In this document: in pieces, positions 34,991 to 47,709 of the stretch
How the letters are laid out: each line of letters starts with the position of its first letter
Position numbering within the stretch: the first letter of the stretch is position 1
Origin: Brienomyrus brachyistius
Lineage: Eukaryota; Chordata; Actinopteri; Osteoglossiformes; Mormyridae
Length of the DNA: 64,000 nucleotides
NCBI RefSeq assembly: GCF_023856365.1
Contig: NC_064538.1
Span: 15,060,435-15,124,434 of the forward strand
Direction of reading: 5' to 3'
Translations under genes and position numbers: made by a program
The notes under the pieces: generated by a model
Database searches by the model: none
What the model saw: only the letters and a program-made list of their open reading frames with translations
Told to the model about the DNA's origin: nothing

Positions 34991-36825
34991 TTCAGATGAA
35001 ATGTTATATTAAAAAATGCAGTTAAAGTCCTCTTCAGATTTTCTGTATTTCCTGTTTATCCTGGGAGCCCCGATGTCCCTTTAGCTTTTGTTGTAACAGC
35101 TCTGTAAAAACAATCCTTGTGATCTACGTTTCTCTGTGTCGGAAGTCTGGAGGCCGCCGTGGGGAAACCAAAAGACCATTTTAAGAAACGCAGCTGATTG
35201 CCTCACTGCTTTTTGCTGTCTTTGGTTGGTGTGGGCATTGGTCATGCCCGTGCTATTGGGTGGGTTGCAGAGGAATGGCTGCTGTCATGGCCAGATGTAC
35301 AATGCCTCCATTCCATGGAGGACGACTCACAGAGAAGCCCCTCTTATCTAGGATTTTCATTATTTTCTCCTATTGCCCTGAACATCCTTCCTCCTTCCAT
35401 CCCCTTCCTCCGAAGGCACTAAATAAACTCAGCTTTTCAGATGAGATGAAGTAACCCAACTGAAGGAAAGCTCTCATTGTCCAGTATAGAAAATGCTAAT
35501 CTCCTTTGAGTTCAGCCTGGGATTTTCTACCAGTCTGTCAGGGAAAAGAAAAGACTGGCTGTTGATTCAAAGCATTGTGATGGACTGAACAGAAGGGTGA
35601 TCCGAAACAAGAATGGACATGGCGGGAAGTAGCGCGGCAGGACAATGCACTGCGACGCAGGAAATTGAGTTTGAGCTGGGTGAGGGAGTTCGCAGTGTGC
35701 CATTGTGCCACCTTCAGGGCTCTCTCGAGGCAGACACCCTGGTCGCGTTGAAAGGGTTACTGACCCATCCTGACCCCTGGCCCATCCTCAGCCAGGGCAG
35801 GTAACACAATATCACAGAGGGAGGTTTTGTAGTTTTAACCTTTGCCCTCCAAGCACATTCAAAGGCTGCTCCATTCGGTCTGAAATCGTTGTATACCTGT
35901 AGTGAGCTATAGTACAAAGGATTTAGCTACCTTACCACAGCATAACACAGAAAAAGCAGCGAGAATGGTAAGAATGTCCTGTAATGTGCGTTTGCCAATA
36001 TTTAGTTCTCACAGCAGAACTGAAGACCTCTAAACAGACCGTGACCCACAAATCATGCCTTGTGCGCGATCCTCTCTGAGTGCCATCCCATCAGTCATCT
36101 CTGCCATCTGAAACATGAGCGAGGTCCAATCAGCACTGGATGGCTGTGGGTACGGCGTGCAGATGTGTTATGAGTTTCATGGATCGGGCCAACCATAACC
36201 CCTCCAGAGTCTGAGTTCACAGCTGCGTGGATTACAGTGAGGGAGAGGCGTATGGGTCCCGCTGGGGGCTGCCACTGTTGCTGCAGTTGATCCGTGGTTT
36301 GTGGTGAGGGCCGCTGGGACCCATTTACGAGGAAGCGCACAAGGGGATTAGGCTCAGGCGCCTCGTGGAAATGGGAAATTAGCCCGGGGTTGCGGGGCTG
36401 AAGAGGTCCGAGCTGGAGGCTTTACTGGCATTAGGATAGGGGCAGTTTCACAAGGTTAGGGGGATTCCGATAGTAAATAGGCAGTTGGGCCAGCTGAGTG
36501 TTGGACACTGATGCCTGTGAAGCGAACAGGGTGTAGGGGGATGTGAGTGGACTACATTTCCAGGAAAGCAATGATCACAAACATGGCATTGTTCTGCAGC
36601 GTCCATCCTCGAGAAGGCCAGTTCCCACAGGACCGTTTATCCCATCATAAGAGCTCTGCCGCCATAAAAGGTATCTCTGAAGTGATCAGCAGAGTGGGAT
36701 GGGGCCTCTGGACACGACAGCTAGTTTATTTGCCGGAATGTGACTTATTGGGCGATGGACAAAAGGAGGGAAAGGGCAGAGTTAAAAAAAAAAAAAAAAA
36801 ACTAAACTAAACATAAATATAAAAA
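34991..36825. other. intergenic stretch, no gene recognised
   Basis: Small open frames only. An A tract at 36785-36801 precedes the next SINE copy. Confidence 0.45.
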
Positions 36826-37144
36826 GTGGGTGGCCTGGTGGTGCATTGGGTAGTATGGTTGCCTCACACCTCTGGGACCTCTGCCATGGTGTGGGGTTTG
36901 CATGTTCTCCCCATGTGGTCTTGGGGTTTTCTCCAGATACTCCATTTGAGGTGTGAGGTTAAGTGGAGTTACCGAATTGCCCATAAGAGTGACTGTGTGA
37001 GTGAATGGTGTGTGAGTGTACCCTACTATGGGTTGGCACCCCATCCTGGGTTTTTTTCCTGCCTTGTACCCATAGACTCTGAGATAGGCTACAGACCCCC
37101 CCACATCCCTGAATATGAAAAGTGGTAGCAGAGGATGGATGAAT
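36826..37144 (+). mobile_element. diverged tRNA-derived SINE copy
   Basis: Starts gtgggtggcctggtggtgca and keeps the body motifs ggtttgcatgttctcccc and gtgagtgaatggtgtgtgag, the ccccatcctgggttttt block and a ggatggatgaatg tail. The B-box part (gggacctctgccatggtgtg) is altered. The flanks ataaaaagt and tgtaaaagt may be an eroded target duplication. Confidence 0.85.
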
Positions 37145-38239
37145 GTAAAAGTTCTACTTAGGTGCAAGAACATAATGATGCATTTGGAAAATGGAAACTA
37201 CATAGAACAGAGAGATTATTGGAAGTTTGCCTGAATGGAACGGTGAGTGTGGCTTAGTGGTCTCACGAGTCAGGTGACTGGAGTTTGTGTTTCTTCTCAC
37301 CTGTTGCTTGACCCCAGAATGATATATAAATTGTTGTTATTTTTTGTTCTGTTGTTCTCTGTAAACGAGACCACAGTAGATTTGTGTAGCTGTGGGCTTT
37401 CGTTTAGCTTGTCCCTGACAGCAGGGGTCCAGTTTGGTTTTTGAACACTTTGCATCTGCTGATAGGACTCCTTTATTGCTTCACAGCCCCGTCTGATGTG
37501 TTGATCTCTGCCCCGACCCCATTGGAGAGGAAAAGCCGACCTGCAATAATCTGACCTGGCTCAATGCTCACATCACCTGACCTGAATGTTTCTTACAGTG
37601 TTGGGCACTATGAAAAAATACCCAATTTAAAAAAATCTGAACTCACAATAAAACAATTACATATTGCATGTTTCTTACGGCTTCTCATACTTGTTCTGAA
37701 GGGCGGCACTAGTAACGGGTGACATAAAAACAAAGGACCCTTTAATAAATCACTCAGTGTGGCTGAGGGTGGGGGGAAGTTAGGTATCTAAATATTTAAA
37801 CAATAAAATGTGCTCCAGCTTGTTGAGTGAGTGCACACCCCTTTAGGCACATTCCTCTAAGCCAAAGAGGCCTCAGTCTGACTTCTTTTTATATAAGCGA
37901 GAAGTTTGATACAGAGGCACACTTGTGCTTTGTACAGCAGTCTCGGCCTGGAGCTTCATACATTATTGAAAGGGAGCGTGTTCTGTCTGGAAAAGTTAGG
38001 CCTGTCAAAATGCTGCCAGATAGCTGCTCGCATCGGGTTTGTGATGGCCGCTGTGACACAGATCCTGACAGGTCCTGACTGCAGCCTGATGGATCACGGA
38101 CAGCACCCTTCCACAGAGAATATGGTCCAGAAATTAGCCTTAGATATGATGAAACACAGCCTAGGGCTGATTGTGCCATAACATGCGTCCAGTCCTGTCA
38201 ATGTTGCCTTTTGAAGTAAGGGTGGACACCAAGGCTACA
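37145..38239. other. intergenic stretch, no gene recognised
   Basis: No supported feature. Confidence 0.45.
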
Positions 38240-38456
38240 ATTTAGTGATGCTTTATTAATCCTCTGGGGAAATTCTCTTGCAGGTGAGAACTAGCTTGGG
38301 GGTCAAAGCACAGGGTCAGCCAGCATGGAGCTGGGGGTTAAGGGCCTTGCTCAAGGGCCCACAGACATATGACTATTCTGCTGAGGCCATTCTCGAAACA
38401 GCTCCCTTCAGATCATAGGTACAGAGGCTGAGCCTGTTGAGCCACAACGGCCCTAA
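38240..38456 (-). mobile_element. second SINE family, antisense, with LINE-type 3' tail
   Basis: On the minus strand it starts gggccgttgtggctcaacag, with a degenerate A box and a B-box-like gctgtttcgagaatgg. It continues with gggcccttgagcaaggccct and taaccccc and ends tttccccagaggattaataa. The order (tRNA-like head, gggcccttgagcaagg body, gattaataaagt tail) is a familiar fish SINE. Its tail matches the fragment at 1491-1556. Confidence 0.7.
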
Positions 38457-38642
38457 GCTAGCTGGATATGTAATCCTAGAGGCTTTCTGCATGTACAGCT
38501 CAGACCACTGACCCAACTCAGGATGGTGGCAGCTTATTAGTCTTTCTAAAAGTACAAATATATATAGAAAGATAGAAATGTCATTTTATAGCGAAAGTCT
38601 CTATATGTGCTGTATATGTATGTAGGTGTACAGTACATATAC

Positions 38643-40055
38643 AGTAACCCCCTCACACCCCTTCACCCCTTTGACATTCGCGGTTTTGGTTATTCACAAG
38701 TTGACTGTGAACAATTAAATGGGAATATTTTCAGACGATGCTTAAGCCAAAAGCACTACTAAATATGTTTACTGCGAGTATTATTCGTTCCAGAAATGTG
38801 CTCGTAATCCAAAGCACTCGTATATCAAAGTGAATTTTCCATTTAGAAATAATGGTATAAATATAATTGATACAAAATATAAAGTAAAAATACATAAAAC
38901 AACCTGCACTTTACCTTTGAAAAGAATAGTGGATGGTGTGAGGGAGACGAGAGAGAGGAGAAGAGGAGGGTTATTTTGTAGGACGACTTTCACTTTAACT
39001 AACGGAATCACTGCTATCTGTTGGCTCACTGCTATCTTTTTCTTTTTGTGCGACTTTAACAAGGAACCTATCCAATGACAGCAGCATTTGTCTCCTTTTC
39101 GATTTCACGGAAATGTGGACATTGCATCATTGTTAAACAGATTCATCGCTTGCTCTGCAACGCCTTTATTCGGGTGGTGCTTTTCTACTAAATTTTGACT
39201 AAATGAGTGAGGGATGCCAACTGAGACCGAGCATGGGAGATGATTACCCACAATCCCACAGTGAGAGAGAGAGAAGTACCATTGGCTCAGTTGTGATTAT
39301 GTGATGCTAGGCAGACAAAGCGTATACATAATACTCATATTGCAAGACCTCGCTTGCTTAGCAAATTAAAATTTATTTAAAAATTTTGTTCGTCTTGCAA
39401 AACACTTGCAAACCAAGTTACTCGCAATCCTAGGTTTGACTGTTGTGATATTGTAGCTGTAGCACAGAGTTCTTGTGTGCTTTAGGAGTTAGGAGTAAGG
39501 AATATGTTGTCCAGTAGACGGCACTCATACATTATCACTGTGTGGGTTAAAACAGTGGGCCGGCAGTGATGCAGAAGGAGAGGGAGTTTTTGTACTTAGC
39601 CAGTGGCCGTGTCGGACAGCTTGGTGTATGTATATCTTTTTTCACAGTAAATGTTGTTGGAGGTAATTCGAGGTTATTCATTTCAAGACACAAGAACTGT
39701 ATATGTAAATATTAGTAATACATAATATCTGTTAGTGTAAGTACATATTATATCAATAATATTAAAAGTCTTGGCTTAGGTATGCGTCAGTAACCAGTCT
39801 CACTCACACGTTAACTGTCTTTGTAACAGTGGAATCTCACATAACTTTTCAGTGCCGAATTAAAAAATCGTGCGATCGATGCAAAGTGTGTAGTACAGTA
39901 CTATTTGTTTAGAAACAGGTAATAAATTGACTTTTTATGTTAGCAATCAGGCTAGCAGACTGTTATGGGTTGAGGTTAGGGAGAGCCACGCATTATTTGT
40001 GAATTTTGCAGGGATCTTCTGTCCCTAACCCTCATAAATGTGAAGAGATGACTGT
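38643..40055. mobile_element. Tigger/mariner-like remnant split by an insertion
   Basis: The left end acagtaaccccctcacaccc with gacattcgcggttttggtta and the right end cattatttgtgaattttgca ... aatgtgaagagatgactgta are antiparallel and have the 'Tigger-type' wording (cgcggtttt / gtgaatttt). The element at about 38757-39441 separates them. Borders approximate, sequence decayed. Confidence 0.5.
38757..39441. mobile_element. nested DNA transposon fragment with 'ctcgtaatcc/ctcgcaatcc' ends
   Basis: The left part cgttccagaaatgtgctcgt and aatccaaagcactcgtatat, and the right part ttcgtcttgcaaaacacttg and accaagttactcgcaatcct ending tttgactgt, correspond to the two ends of a mariner-like element known from several aquatic vertebrates. 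No transposase frame. Confidence 0.5.
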
Positions 40056-40059
40056 ATTC

Positions 40060-42720
40060 CTTACCAGAATCCAGGGGAAGAAAAGAGTCTTATGAGCTAT
40101 GAAGGTTAGCTGCAGTAGATAATCAGTATTGAAGCCGTTGTTCTTAATCACATAAGTACATTAGCTTTATAAGTTAGTAATGGTCAGAGGTACAATCCAG
40201 ACACAATCCAATTACTTAGGACCATATTGCATGACCTTCGGGGGAGGAGGGGTGGGGTGGCAATGTGGCCAGGCATTTAGCAAATTTGCTCAGCAAGCAG
40301 ACTGGGCAGGAGGCTTGGTAAGGCAATGAGATTTCGGGGCCATCATATCAAGTTAAGGTTATGAACACAAGCTTTAAGAGATATTATTCTGTAATGGTCT
40401 TTAGCAATTTAACACAAAACAGAAACTACAGGTAAAGCAGAAGGTAAAACAGTTCCAGGCCTGAGATATAAAGCAATGACTATACTGAATACCATGGCAT
40501 GGCAATGTCTCGGGGGGGTGGGTAAGGCCTATTCAGGCATGAAAGGTATCCTTATGTTTTGGAAAAAAAGCATCGGTAAAAAGTCAACATGCGAGCATGA
40601 TTAAAAGCTGCCCCCCGCTTTGAGTTCCAATTTCCATAAATGCGAGCACAATAATGCCTTTGACGAAGAGTTATTCATTGATCACACGTTTCATTTTGTA
40701 AGGGCTGTGATCTGTAAATCAAAGCCAGCTATCTGAATCATACACGTCCCCTGTTCACTTGAGAAGGCCACGCCGCAGATTGTGCCCCACGGATGTCTAC
40801 TCGTGAGGAAAGAGGAGACGCGGGGCGCTCGACTGCATCGCGGTCAGGCAGAAAGCTTTTTATTAGGCCCCTGGTTGTGACACGGCAGCCCGGAGCCTCT
40901 TACATCTGCCTGCACGGCTGCTTCACACACGTCGCATGTTGGCTTCACGCAGTCTTTTTGTGTGGATGCACTCTGACAAAAAAAGTGAAAGTTCTCCTTG
41001 TCCTGTGGTTCAGAGATGGTCGTAGTTACACCACAGAAGTATAAAATACACAAAGGTACACTTCAGTTTTATGATCAGAACATTACAGAACAATGTATTC
41101 CTTTTTACAGGAAAAGATAATCAGAATCCCACAAGTAGAATCTGGAGTTTGAACTCCACTCCAGCTGCCATGGTTATTGCTCTCAGTAGAATACTTGCCA
41201 TATGTATCTTTCGTAGTCTGTAGTCTATCTGGAATACCTGTGTGATACATGAAGCATGTATGTAGGTCAACTGGGACTAGGCAGCCATAGTGATAAAGAA
41301 ATAGCACAGTAACAACCCAGCCCACGTTCCCTGCTAGACTTTAAAAATCCATGTCTTTGTCATATAAATATCACATGAACCCAGAGCCATGCATGCATTC
41401 CCAGGATACCAGTCCTGCAGAACCATGTGGTTTTCACACATGTAAAGCTCCAAGAGAAGATCTGACAAGAGACGTTTTCATCTAATTAGACTGGTGTATA
41501 TTGCTTATTATATTTATTATACTGGCGTCCAAGGAATCCATCTCATTTTGGCCTGAAGGTAAAGAAGAAAATAAGAGTAATGTCCAGAGAGCAGCTGCGG
41601 AAATGCCATTTGTAGAGTATACTGTAGGAAGGGACTGTCCTGTTTACAGGAATGCAAAAATTGTCATAAGATTAGCTTGACAGAACCAGGAAACGTGGCT
41701 GCTTTCCAGTGCACAAGCCACGTCTAATATTGAAAAGAGTCAGTTTATTACTGCAGTGGTACAGGGTGTTATAGACAATGGACTTCTGACCAGGAAAGGA
41801 GTCAGTTTAATCATCCTTCAGGACAATCTTGATAAATAGGCAAAATTCTGTCTATCTGCATTTTCCAAGTAAGGCTACAGTCTCATTCCCTTTTTTGCAG
41901 CACATTACCTTCTTCTTTGTTCTCCCATAAAGACAATGCCCCAGCTTTCAGGGAAAATGCTATTTCTACCACATTTTCAGTGCACTAACAGATTTAGCTG
42001 TCCTGTTGGTGTCATTCATCTTCCCCAGCCCAAGCAATCCACAGACCACAATGCCATAGGGACTTGTGGGGCGTCTGCAACTATCACCACTGCCTACAAC
42101 AAACTACTCGGCCTTCATTTACAATTAGCCTTTAGATCAGCGAAAGCTGAAGAAGAAGTTTTAAAGGAAAGAGCAGAGCAGCTCCAGCTCCTCGCTAAGG
42201 TTGTATGACCACCCCGAGCGTGTGCAAAGCGCTCACTCAGTAAAACACCCTGTTCAGTCACTTTTACACACTGACACATTCTATTGACAGACCACCCATG
42301 AAACATGTTTGTATCTTAAAATATTTCTGTTTAGACTAACATATTGACTGGCACTACATCAACACTTGATATATTCCAAACATAGAAGTACAATCAGCCA
42401 CACACAGAAACCTCGCTGCTCCCTTGCATGACAGCTTTGATTAATGGCAGCTTGCTTGGTAGCAATAAACAAATAATTATACTGCACAATGACATTTGCA
42501 TCACACATCATAAGTCACAGTCAGCCAGAGCTATGATGTAGTAAATCATAAAGCGAAAATGTTTAATATATTACCTTTTAAAAGTGGGTCTTCGCTATCA
42601 TTATTTTATTGGAAAACGTTTAAAATGGCAGAAAGCCAAGACTGTGCTAAAGATTGAAATGGCAGATTTTTTCATCTTCTTTTTGCTGTGTCCAGGTTCA
42701 CCTATGGAACTTGGAAGGGG
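40060..42720. other. intergenic stretch, no gene recognised
   Basis: No supported gene or repeat. The block 40780-40920 is GC-richer than its surroundings but without a recognisable domain. Confidence 0.45.
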
Positions 42721-42728
42721 TTGCTACT

Positions 42729-42857
42729 GCATACTGACACTGTATACTGACACTGCATACTGACACTGTATACTGACACTGCATACTGACACTGTATACT
42801 GACACTGCATACTGACACTGTATACTGACACTGCATACTGACACTGCATACTGACAA
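42729..42857. repeat. 13-bp tandem array
   Basis: Nine to ten units of tactgacactgca alternating with tactgacactgta, exact 13-bp spacing (42732, 42745). The alternation of ca and ta makes a 26-bp higher-order unit until the last two copies, which are both ca. Confidence 0.93.
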
Positions 42858-44166
42858 CATCGTATCTCATGCACACATACAATGACACACACACAGACAC
42901 ACAGGCATGCTAGCTTAGAGTAAGATGATTCTCTTTTCCATTTAGTGCTTCTCCCCCAGTTGTCACGTCTCCCTCCCCCTTTCATTTCCTCTCACGTTAT
43001 CGCTTGCAAAATGTAAGGTGATGGCAGGTTGACAGAGGCAGAAATGACTACATCCATTTTTCTTTGCCACGTTCACATGGACCCAACCCTGCCTCCTCTG
43101 ACTGTGCTCCTCATTTCCCTCAGTTAATGCTGGGATTGGATGATCCAAGTCTTAGTTCCCAGGATATCTGCTAGATTTTTAAAAGGAGCTCTGACTGCAA
43201 GTGGGGTTGCAGGAACCACAGTGTAATGTCTGATATTATTTTATCATATATACTATATGCCTTATTTGGGCTATATGGGATAGTTGGTAACAATGAAGTA
43301 ACCATAATAATGGAGTGTATCAAAAGTAGCACAACAGGCAGTATTACATCTCTGGGTCTGTGGTTTTGGTTCCGGTCCCAACTCTGTCTGTTCTAGACTC
43401 TCATTGGCGCCTCAAGTTTCTGCGGGTTTTCTTCAGCTCTTATAAAATGAAAAAGTCAAGTTTATTGGACAGAGAACAGAGCCACGCGACGTGGGATGAC
43501 AGGAATGAATAGCAACTTTATTTGGGTGTGGGAGCAGAGATGTGCTTAACGAAACAGTGAGGAGAATGGAGAGAAAAGGAGCAATTCTGGCTTTGGCAGA
43601 AGAGAAAAACGCAGGAAAATGAATCGGGGCGTTGGGAATGGCTAAGATGGGAAAGGGGCCCAGGCTTTGGGGTCTGGAGACGTACTCTGTGGGGGGCTGA
43701 GAGAACGTTCCGGCATCTGAAAATCAGGCAATCGGGGAAAGCAAATGAACGGGCTCGTAAACTGACCTCCACCCCCCCCACCATCCATCGGAAGTCAGAA
43801 TTTACAATTTTAGACACTAAAAGACTGATGTATACATGTGAGCCCCCTACGAGTGGAATGATCTGGATCGTTTCAGTCCTGATTAGATTATCAGTGATGG
43901 AGAGATGAATGACTAGAGGGTCTCAACAAAAACTCTTTCATTGAGGTTTTTAGAGCAAGTAAAGCATTGTTTACACTACGTACCAGCTTACCCTTCCCTT
44001 TACAAGAACGTGCATCACTCACTTTGTTGAACTAAACCAGTTCATGCTTTGTGGTTTTTATTACCAAGACCCCAAAGTGTGCCTTCTATGTCTATTATTG
44101 CTCATGTTCGGCAATTATTGTTGACTGTTATCTTCCATCTTTCTACACTACGCACCTTGCAATTCT
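42858..44166. other. intergenic stretch, no gene recognised
   Basis: A weak trace of SINE-like wording at 43345-43440 (ctgggtctgtggttttggtt) is too decayed to assign. Nothing else is supported. Confidence 0.4.
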
Positions 44167-44454
44167 CCTTTTGTCACGATCGTGGATTGCGGGTAAGGCG
44201 CACGGACATGCAGGCAGGCAAGGAAGCAGGCAAGACAGGCAAGGTACGGGGAAAACGGGGATTTAATAATAATATGGGGAGCAGGAAACATTGGACGATA
44301 ACTAACATCAATGAGAGACGAGGAACTGAGGTAAGACACGGACTGAAATAGACCAAACAAAAGGGTACGGCTGGGTACAATCAGGGAAGCACACGTGGAT
44401 AATCAGGGGGGCGTGGCACACACGAGGATCATACGAGCTGGGCGTGACACCTTT
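44167..44454. mobile_element. LTR-like 278-bp element with CCTTT target duplication
   Basis: Element 44172-44449 starts TGTCACG and ends CGTGACA (7-bp inverted ends, TG...CA) and is flanked on both sides by ccttt (44167-44171 and 44450-44454). A 5-bp duplication with TG...CA ends fits a solo LTR. The interior has an aggcaggcaaggaagcaggc purine-rich block and gggggcgtggcaca near the right end. No internal coding region, so a solo LTR or small non-autonomous relative. Confidence 0.7.
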
Positions 44455-45075
44455 CATAAGAACATAAGAAATATACAAATGCGAGGAGGCCATTCGGCCC
44501 ATCAGGATCGTTTGGGGAGAACTTAAGTAATAGCTCAGACTTGTTAAAATATTATCTAGTTCTGATTTAAAGGAACCCAGGCTTTCAGCTTGTGCTACAC
44601 TAGCAGGAACACTATTCCATACTCTGTGTAAAGAAGTGCTTCCTAAGATTCTCCCGCTAATTTCCACTTATGGCCACGAGTTCTAGTATTTAAACTATAA
44701 TATTTTAAATATAAATACTTTATATTTCTGCTCCCTACATGGATTACCTTACATTTATCTATTTTAAATTTCATCTGCCAGGTATCAGTTCAGTCACTAA
44801 TTAAATCCAGATCCCATTGTAGCCTCTCTACTGCTAGATGAGTATCTGTTACACCACCCACCTTGGTGTCGTCTGCAAATTTAACCAGTTTACTGTATGT
44901 ATTGGTGTCAATATCATTAATGTAAATTAGGAACAATAGTGGTCCTAAAATTGAACCCTGCGGTACCCCACTATGAATGCAGGCCCACTGTGACATCGTG
45001 CCTCTAATAACTACTCACTGCTTCCTGTCTGTTAACCAGTTTTCGATCCAAACTGCTACAGTTCCTAAAATCCCT
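44455..45075 (-). mobile_element. CR1/L2-like LINE fragment, antisense, with RT motifs
   Basis: The minus-strand frame 44790-44996 reads [20 protein letters not shown], then [17 protein letters not shown]. These are the PQG block and the FADD catalytic motif of a non-LTR reverse transcriptase. Downstream on the same strand, 44550-44667 reads LHRVWNSVPASVAQAESLGS followed by FKSELD, the usual C-terminal wording of CR1/L2-type ORF2. The 3' end contains the reverse complement of cataagaacataagaaatat and gaggaggccattcggcccat, a 3' end found in many vertebrate genomes. 5'-truncated and broken by shifts. Confidence 0.8.
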
Positions 45076-46305
45076 GCAGCTTTGAGCGTAAGCAAGAGCC
45101 GTCTAAGTAGATCACATCGTAGGCCTTTTTGTGATTCAATGTATTTCCTCACACAAGTCTTTTTCCATGAAGATTTTCATACTACTTTGTGTGTAAATGC
45201 CTCCTTTAAGTCAGTCCTTTCAATTTTCCTGGAATTTACAAGCAAAGTTTTGGAGCTATTTTACAAGGATGTGGTAAGGCATTCAATTGTGTCTCGTCAG
45301 TAAAACCCAGCAGATCTTAATTGTGAAAGGTCGTTCCTGCTCAGTTGCACACAGGATCTACTGCCCTCTAGCTGTAGTGACTGGTGCAGAGTTCAGTTCA
45401 CCAGCCTTGTGTCAAGGGTCACATTTTTGTTAAGAGGAGTGATCACTTGTTTTATTTTTATTACCATTGATGAGATCTGCCCCACCAATACACATTCATC
45501 CACCCTTCCATCCTAAATCCCCTTATCCAATGCAATGTACATTGATGAATTTTTATGTTTGAGAAACTCCAACATACGAATAAAAACTGAAATTTGCAGT
45601 ACTCACTCAGTCAATTTCATGTTGTTTTTTTGAGAAGAAACCTACAGTGACTGAAAGTCAGTCATCAAAATTCACTAAGTCACTCAGAAACTTTCTCAAA
45701 AACATGACTGTGTGAGTTTCAGAAATTTGCTCTTCAATTACCCACAAGATCCACAAGTGAATTGTTAAAAGTACTGTTTTAACAATGGATTATGCCTTTA
45801 TATCTAAAGGAATGCCGCCAAATATAACTTGAATATTTTCCGCAGACATGTTATTAAAATGGCCAGACTTTATACACACTGCATGTTCCAGTTTTTGACT
45901 GACTGACACAACCTCACTGAGACTGTAACTCAGCATTTCTTTGGGTTTTAGTTACTTATCCCGAAAAAACAAGAAGCCCTGACGCGGTCTGCTTTGTTTG
46001 CTACTGCTAGAGTCCATTTCGGTCAGGCTGTGATCAAAACTGAAAAAAAATACCAGCATTTGCTTAACTCATTATTTGTTCCAACCAATTAATTAATTAA
46101 TTAATTAAAATTAATTTGCCTTTAAAAATATAGGACTAACCGAAAACGGCCATAAAATCAGGTGGCAGAAAAGGATTCAGGATGTCCAAAAACATCCCGT
46201 ACATGTATATGCCAGTTCATTTAAAGCTCTCTCACACAATGAAAAACACACTAAGAAGCTTTTTTACACAGCAAACGTGACAAAGACAGACTGCGAAAAC
46301 AACAT
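45076..46305. other. stretch upstream of the semaphorin promoter
   Basis: AT-rich with an AATT repeat at 46085-46109. No gene. Distal regulatory elements cannot be judged from one sequence. Confidence 0.4.
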
Positions 46306-46750
46306 GCTCACTGATTACGTGACGCATCGTTAGCGTTGGATTTGAGCGTCGCATCAAAAGGCGCAAATGCGCGACTAACAGCCGCAGCCGAACCCGCTCG
46401 AACTGCAGGTTAAATACTTCGGGGGGTCTTGTTTGGAGGCGGGTCCATCCCCGTCTTTTCTTTCAGTCTTTGCGCTGTTGGGGAAAGGCGGGGTCGACCG
46501 CTTCCCAAGCACTTACTAAATACAGACTGCAATGTCCTGGAGTGAAATATCTGCTAGCTGAAGCTGGACGCCTATTCAATGTGGGGAAATCAAGGTGTCG
46601 GGAGCGTCTGGAAACCACCGGGAAATAGGACAGCCCGTTATAACAGACCTTAGGAAGGGCTCCGAAATCTGCTGTTATTCAGTTTTGTTTGGATAAAAAA
46701 AAATCATAAGCATAGATAATTAATTGGCATAAGGTGAATATTAGGTGGAA
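46306..46750 (+). promoter_or_regulatory. CpG-rich promoter and 5' UTR of the class-3 semaphorin
   Basis: CpG density rises sharply from about 46310 (acgtgacgcatcgttagcgt, aggcgcaaatgcgcgac) to 46510. A TATA-like ttaaata lies at 46410, GC boxes ggaggcggg at 46435 and ggcgggg at 46487, and a pyrimidine-rich cttttctttcagtctttg lies between. Transcription probably starts near 46440-46470 (inference). If so, the leader contains two upstream ORFs: ATG 46532 to TGA 46561 (9 codons) and ATG 46579 to TAG 46653 (24 codons). Only a transcript 5' end would settle the start. Confidence 0.55.
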
Positions 46751-46856
46751 ATGATGAAGGAAGTCATTTTCTTCACGAATATTGTTCTGGCCTTACTGAT
46801 GATGACAGCTTCAGCGTCCAAGCTGAATGTGCCGCGACTACGCCTTTCATACAAAG
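46751..46856 (+). CDS. sema3g: class-3 semaphorin (SEMA3G-like) exon 1, signal peptide
   Basis: Starts at ATG ATG (46751/46754); an in-frame TAG at 46742-46744 excludes an upstream extension in unspliced sequence. Encodes MMKEVIFFTNIVLALLMMTA, a hydrophobic signal peptide, then SASKLNVPRLRLSYK, the conserved start of mature class-3 semaphorins (P-R-x-R-L-S-[YF]-K). Donor GGTAGT at 46857 leaves phase 1, which the next exon completes. Class-3 semaphorins are secreted guidance cues acting through neuropilin/plexin receptors in axon and vessel patterning. The exon size and junction match the family. The subtype call rests mainly on exon 2. Confidence 0.88.
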
Positions 46857-47672
46857 GTAGTTCTTTTTCAACTGCTTAAAAAAACTTATCACTGGATTAC
46901 TATCGTATTTTGTAAAATTAAAAAGCGGCAATTCCGTTCACCGAACAAGTTTTATTGGCTTATACATATGCTTTGGTATATTCCTTAGTAAAGTAATTGT
47001 GTTATTTGCCTGTTATTATATGAGATAATCACAGCCTGTATGGGCTATCGTTTGTTTTAAATGACAAGTAGAAATTGAATTTTACCGCGTCTCAAATCCG
47101 GATTTTATTTCACTATAAATTCTTTGCTTTAGTAAATTCCTCTTTGAATTATAGCATTCTTGGGGTATTTTTTTGACAGTGTTTCAAAAGGGATATTTTA
47201 AAACAGTAGATGTAATTCCTGTTATTTGCTATTAGTTTAAATTAATGTGTGAAGAGGGGGGTCATTGTTGTGTAAATATTGGTTGTTGTAGGCTACAGTA
47301 AAACCGAACATGCGTTTTGTTTAGTCCGGTACAAACGATTAAGCTGCTTTCCTGCGGGCTTTTTGGCATATTTTCACCTCTCTGTGGTCAGGCTCGCCTG
47401 CGGTCCTGAAACGTTTAATTCATCCTGTGAACGCCATTAAGTTTTATTGAGCGGAGGCAAAACTGTGCTGCCACCGATATCTGAAACCGTAAAAGTTTAA
47501 CCTGGAGCACAATTTTCTTGGTCTACACTCAGGAAGTTCGCAAAATACGTATAATTATATTGTATTCTTAAATATCCTGAAAGTCTGCTGCTTAAGGATT
47601 TACAGGGGCTGTATAGTTGATTTCTTAACTTCAACGCTTAAGCACTCGATAATATTTAAGTGATATTTTATC

Positions 47673-47674
<2 letters not shown>

Positions 47675-47706
<32 letters not shown>
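47675..47706. repeat. TA dinucleotide microsatellite
   Basis: About 16 uninterrupted TA units. Confidence 0.95.

Positions 47707-47709
<3 letters not shown>

Noticed and set aside
42729..42857. Cys/Val/Ser-Gln repeat protein on the minus strand
   Set aside because: Produced by the 13-bp array; no gene context.
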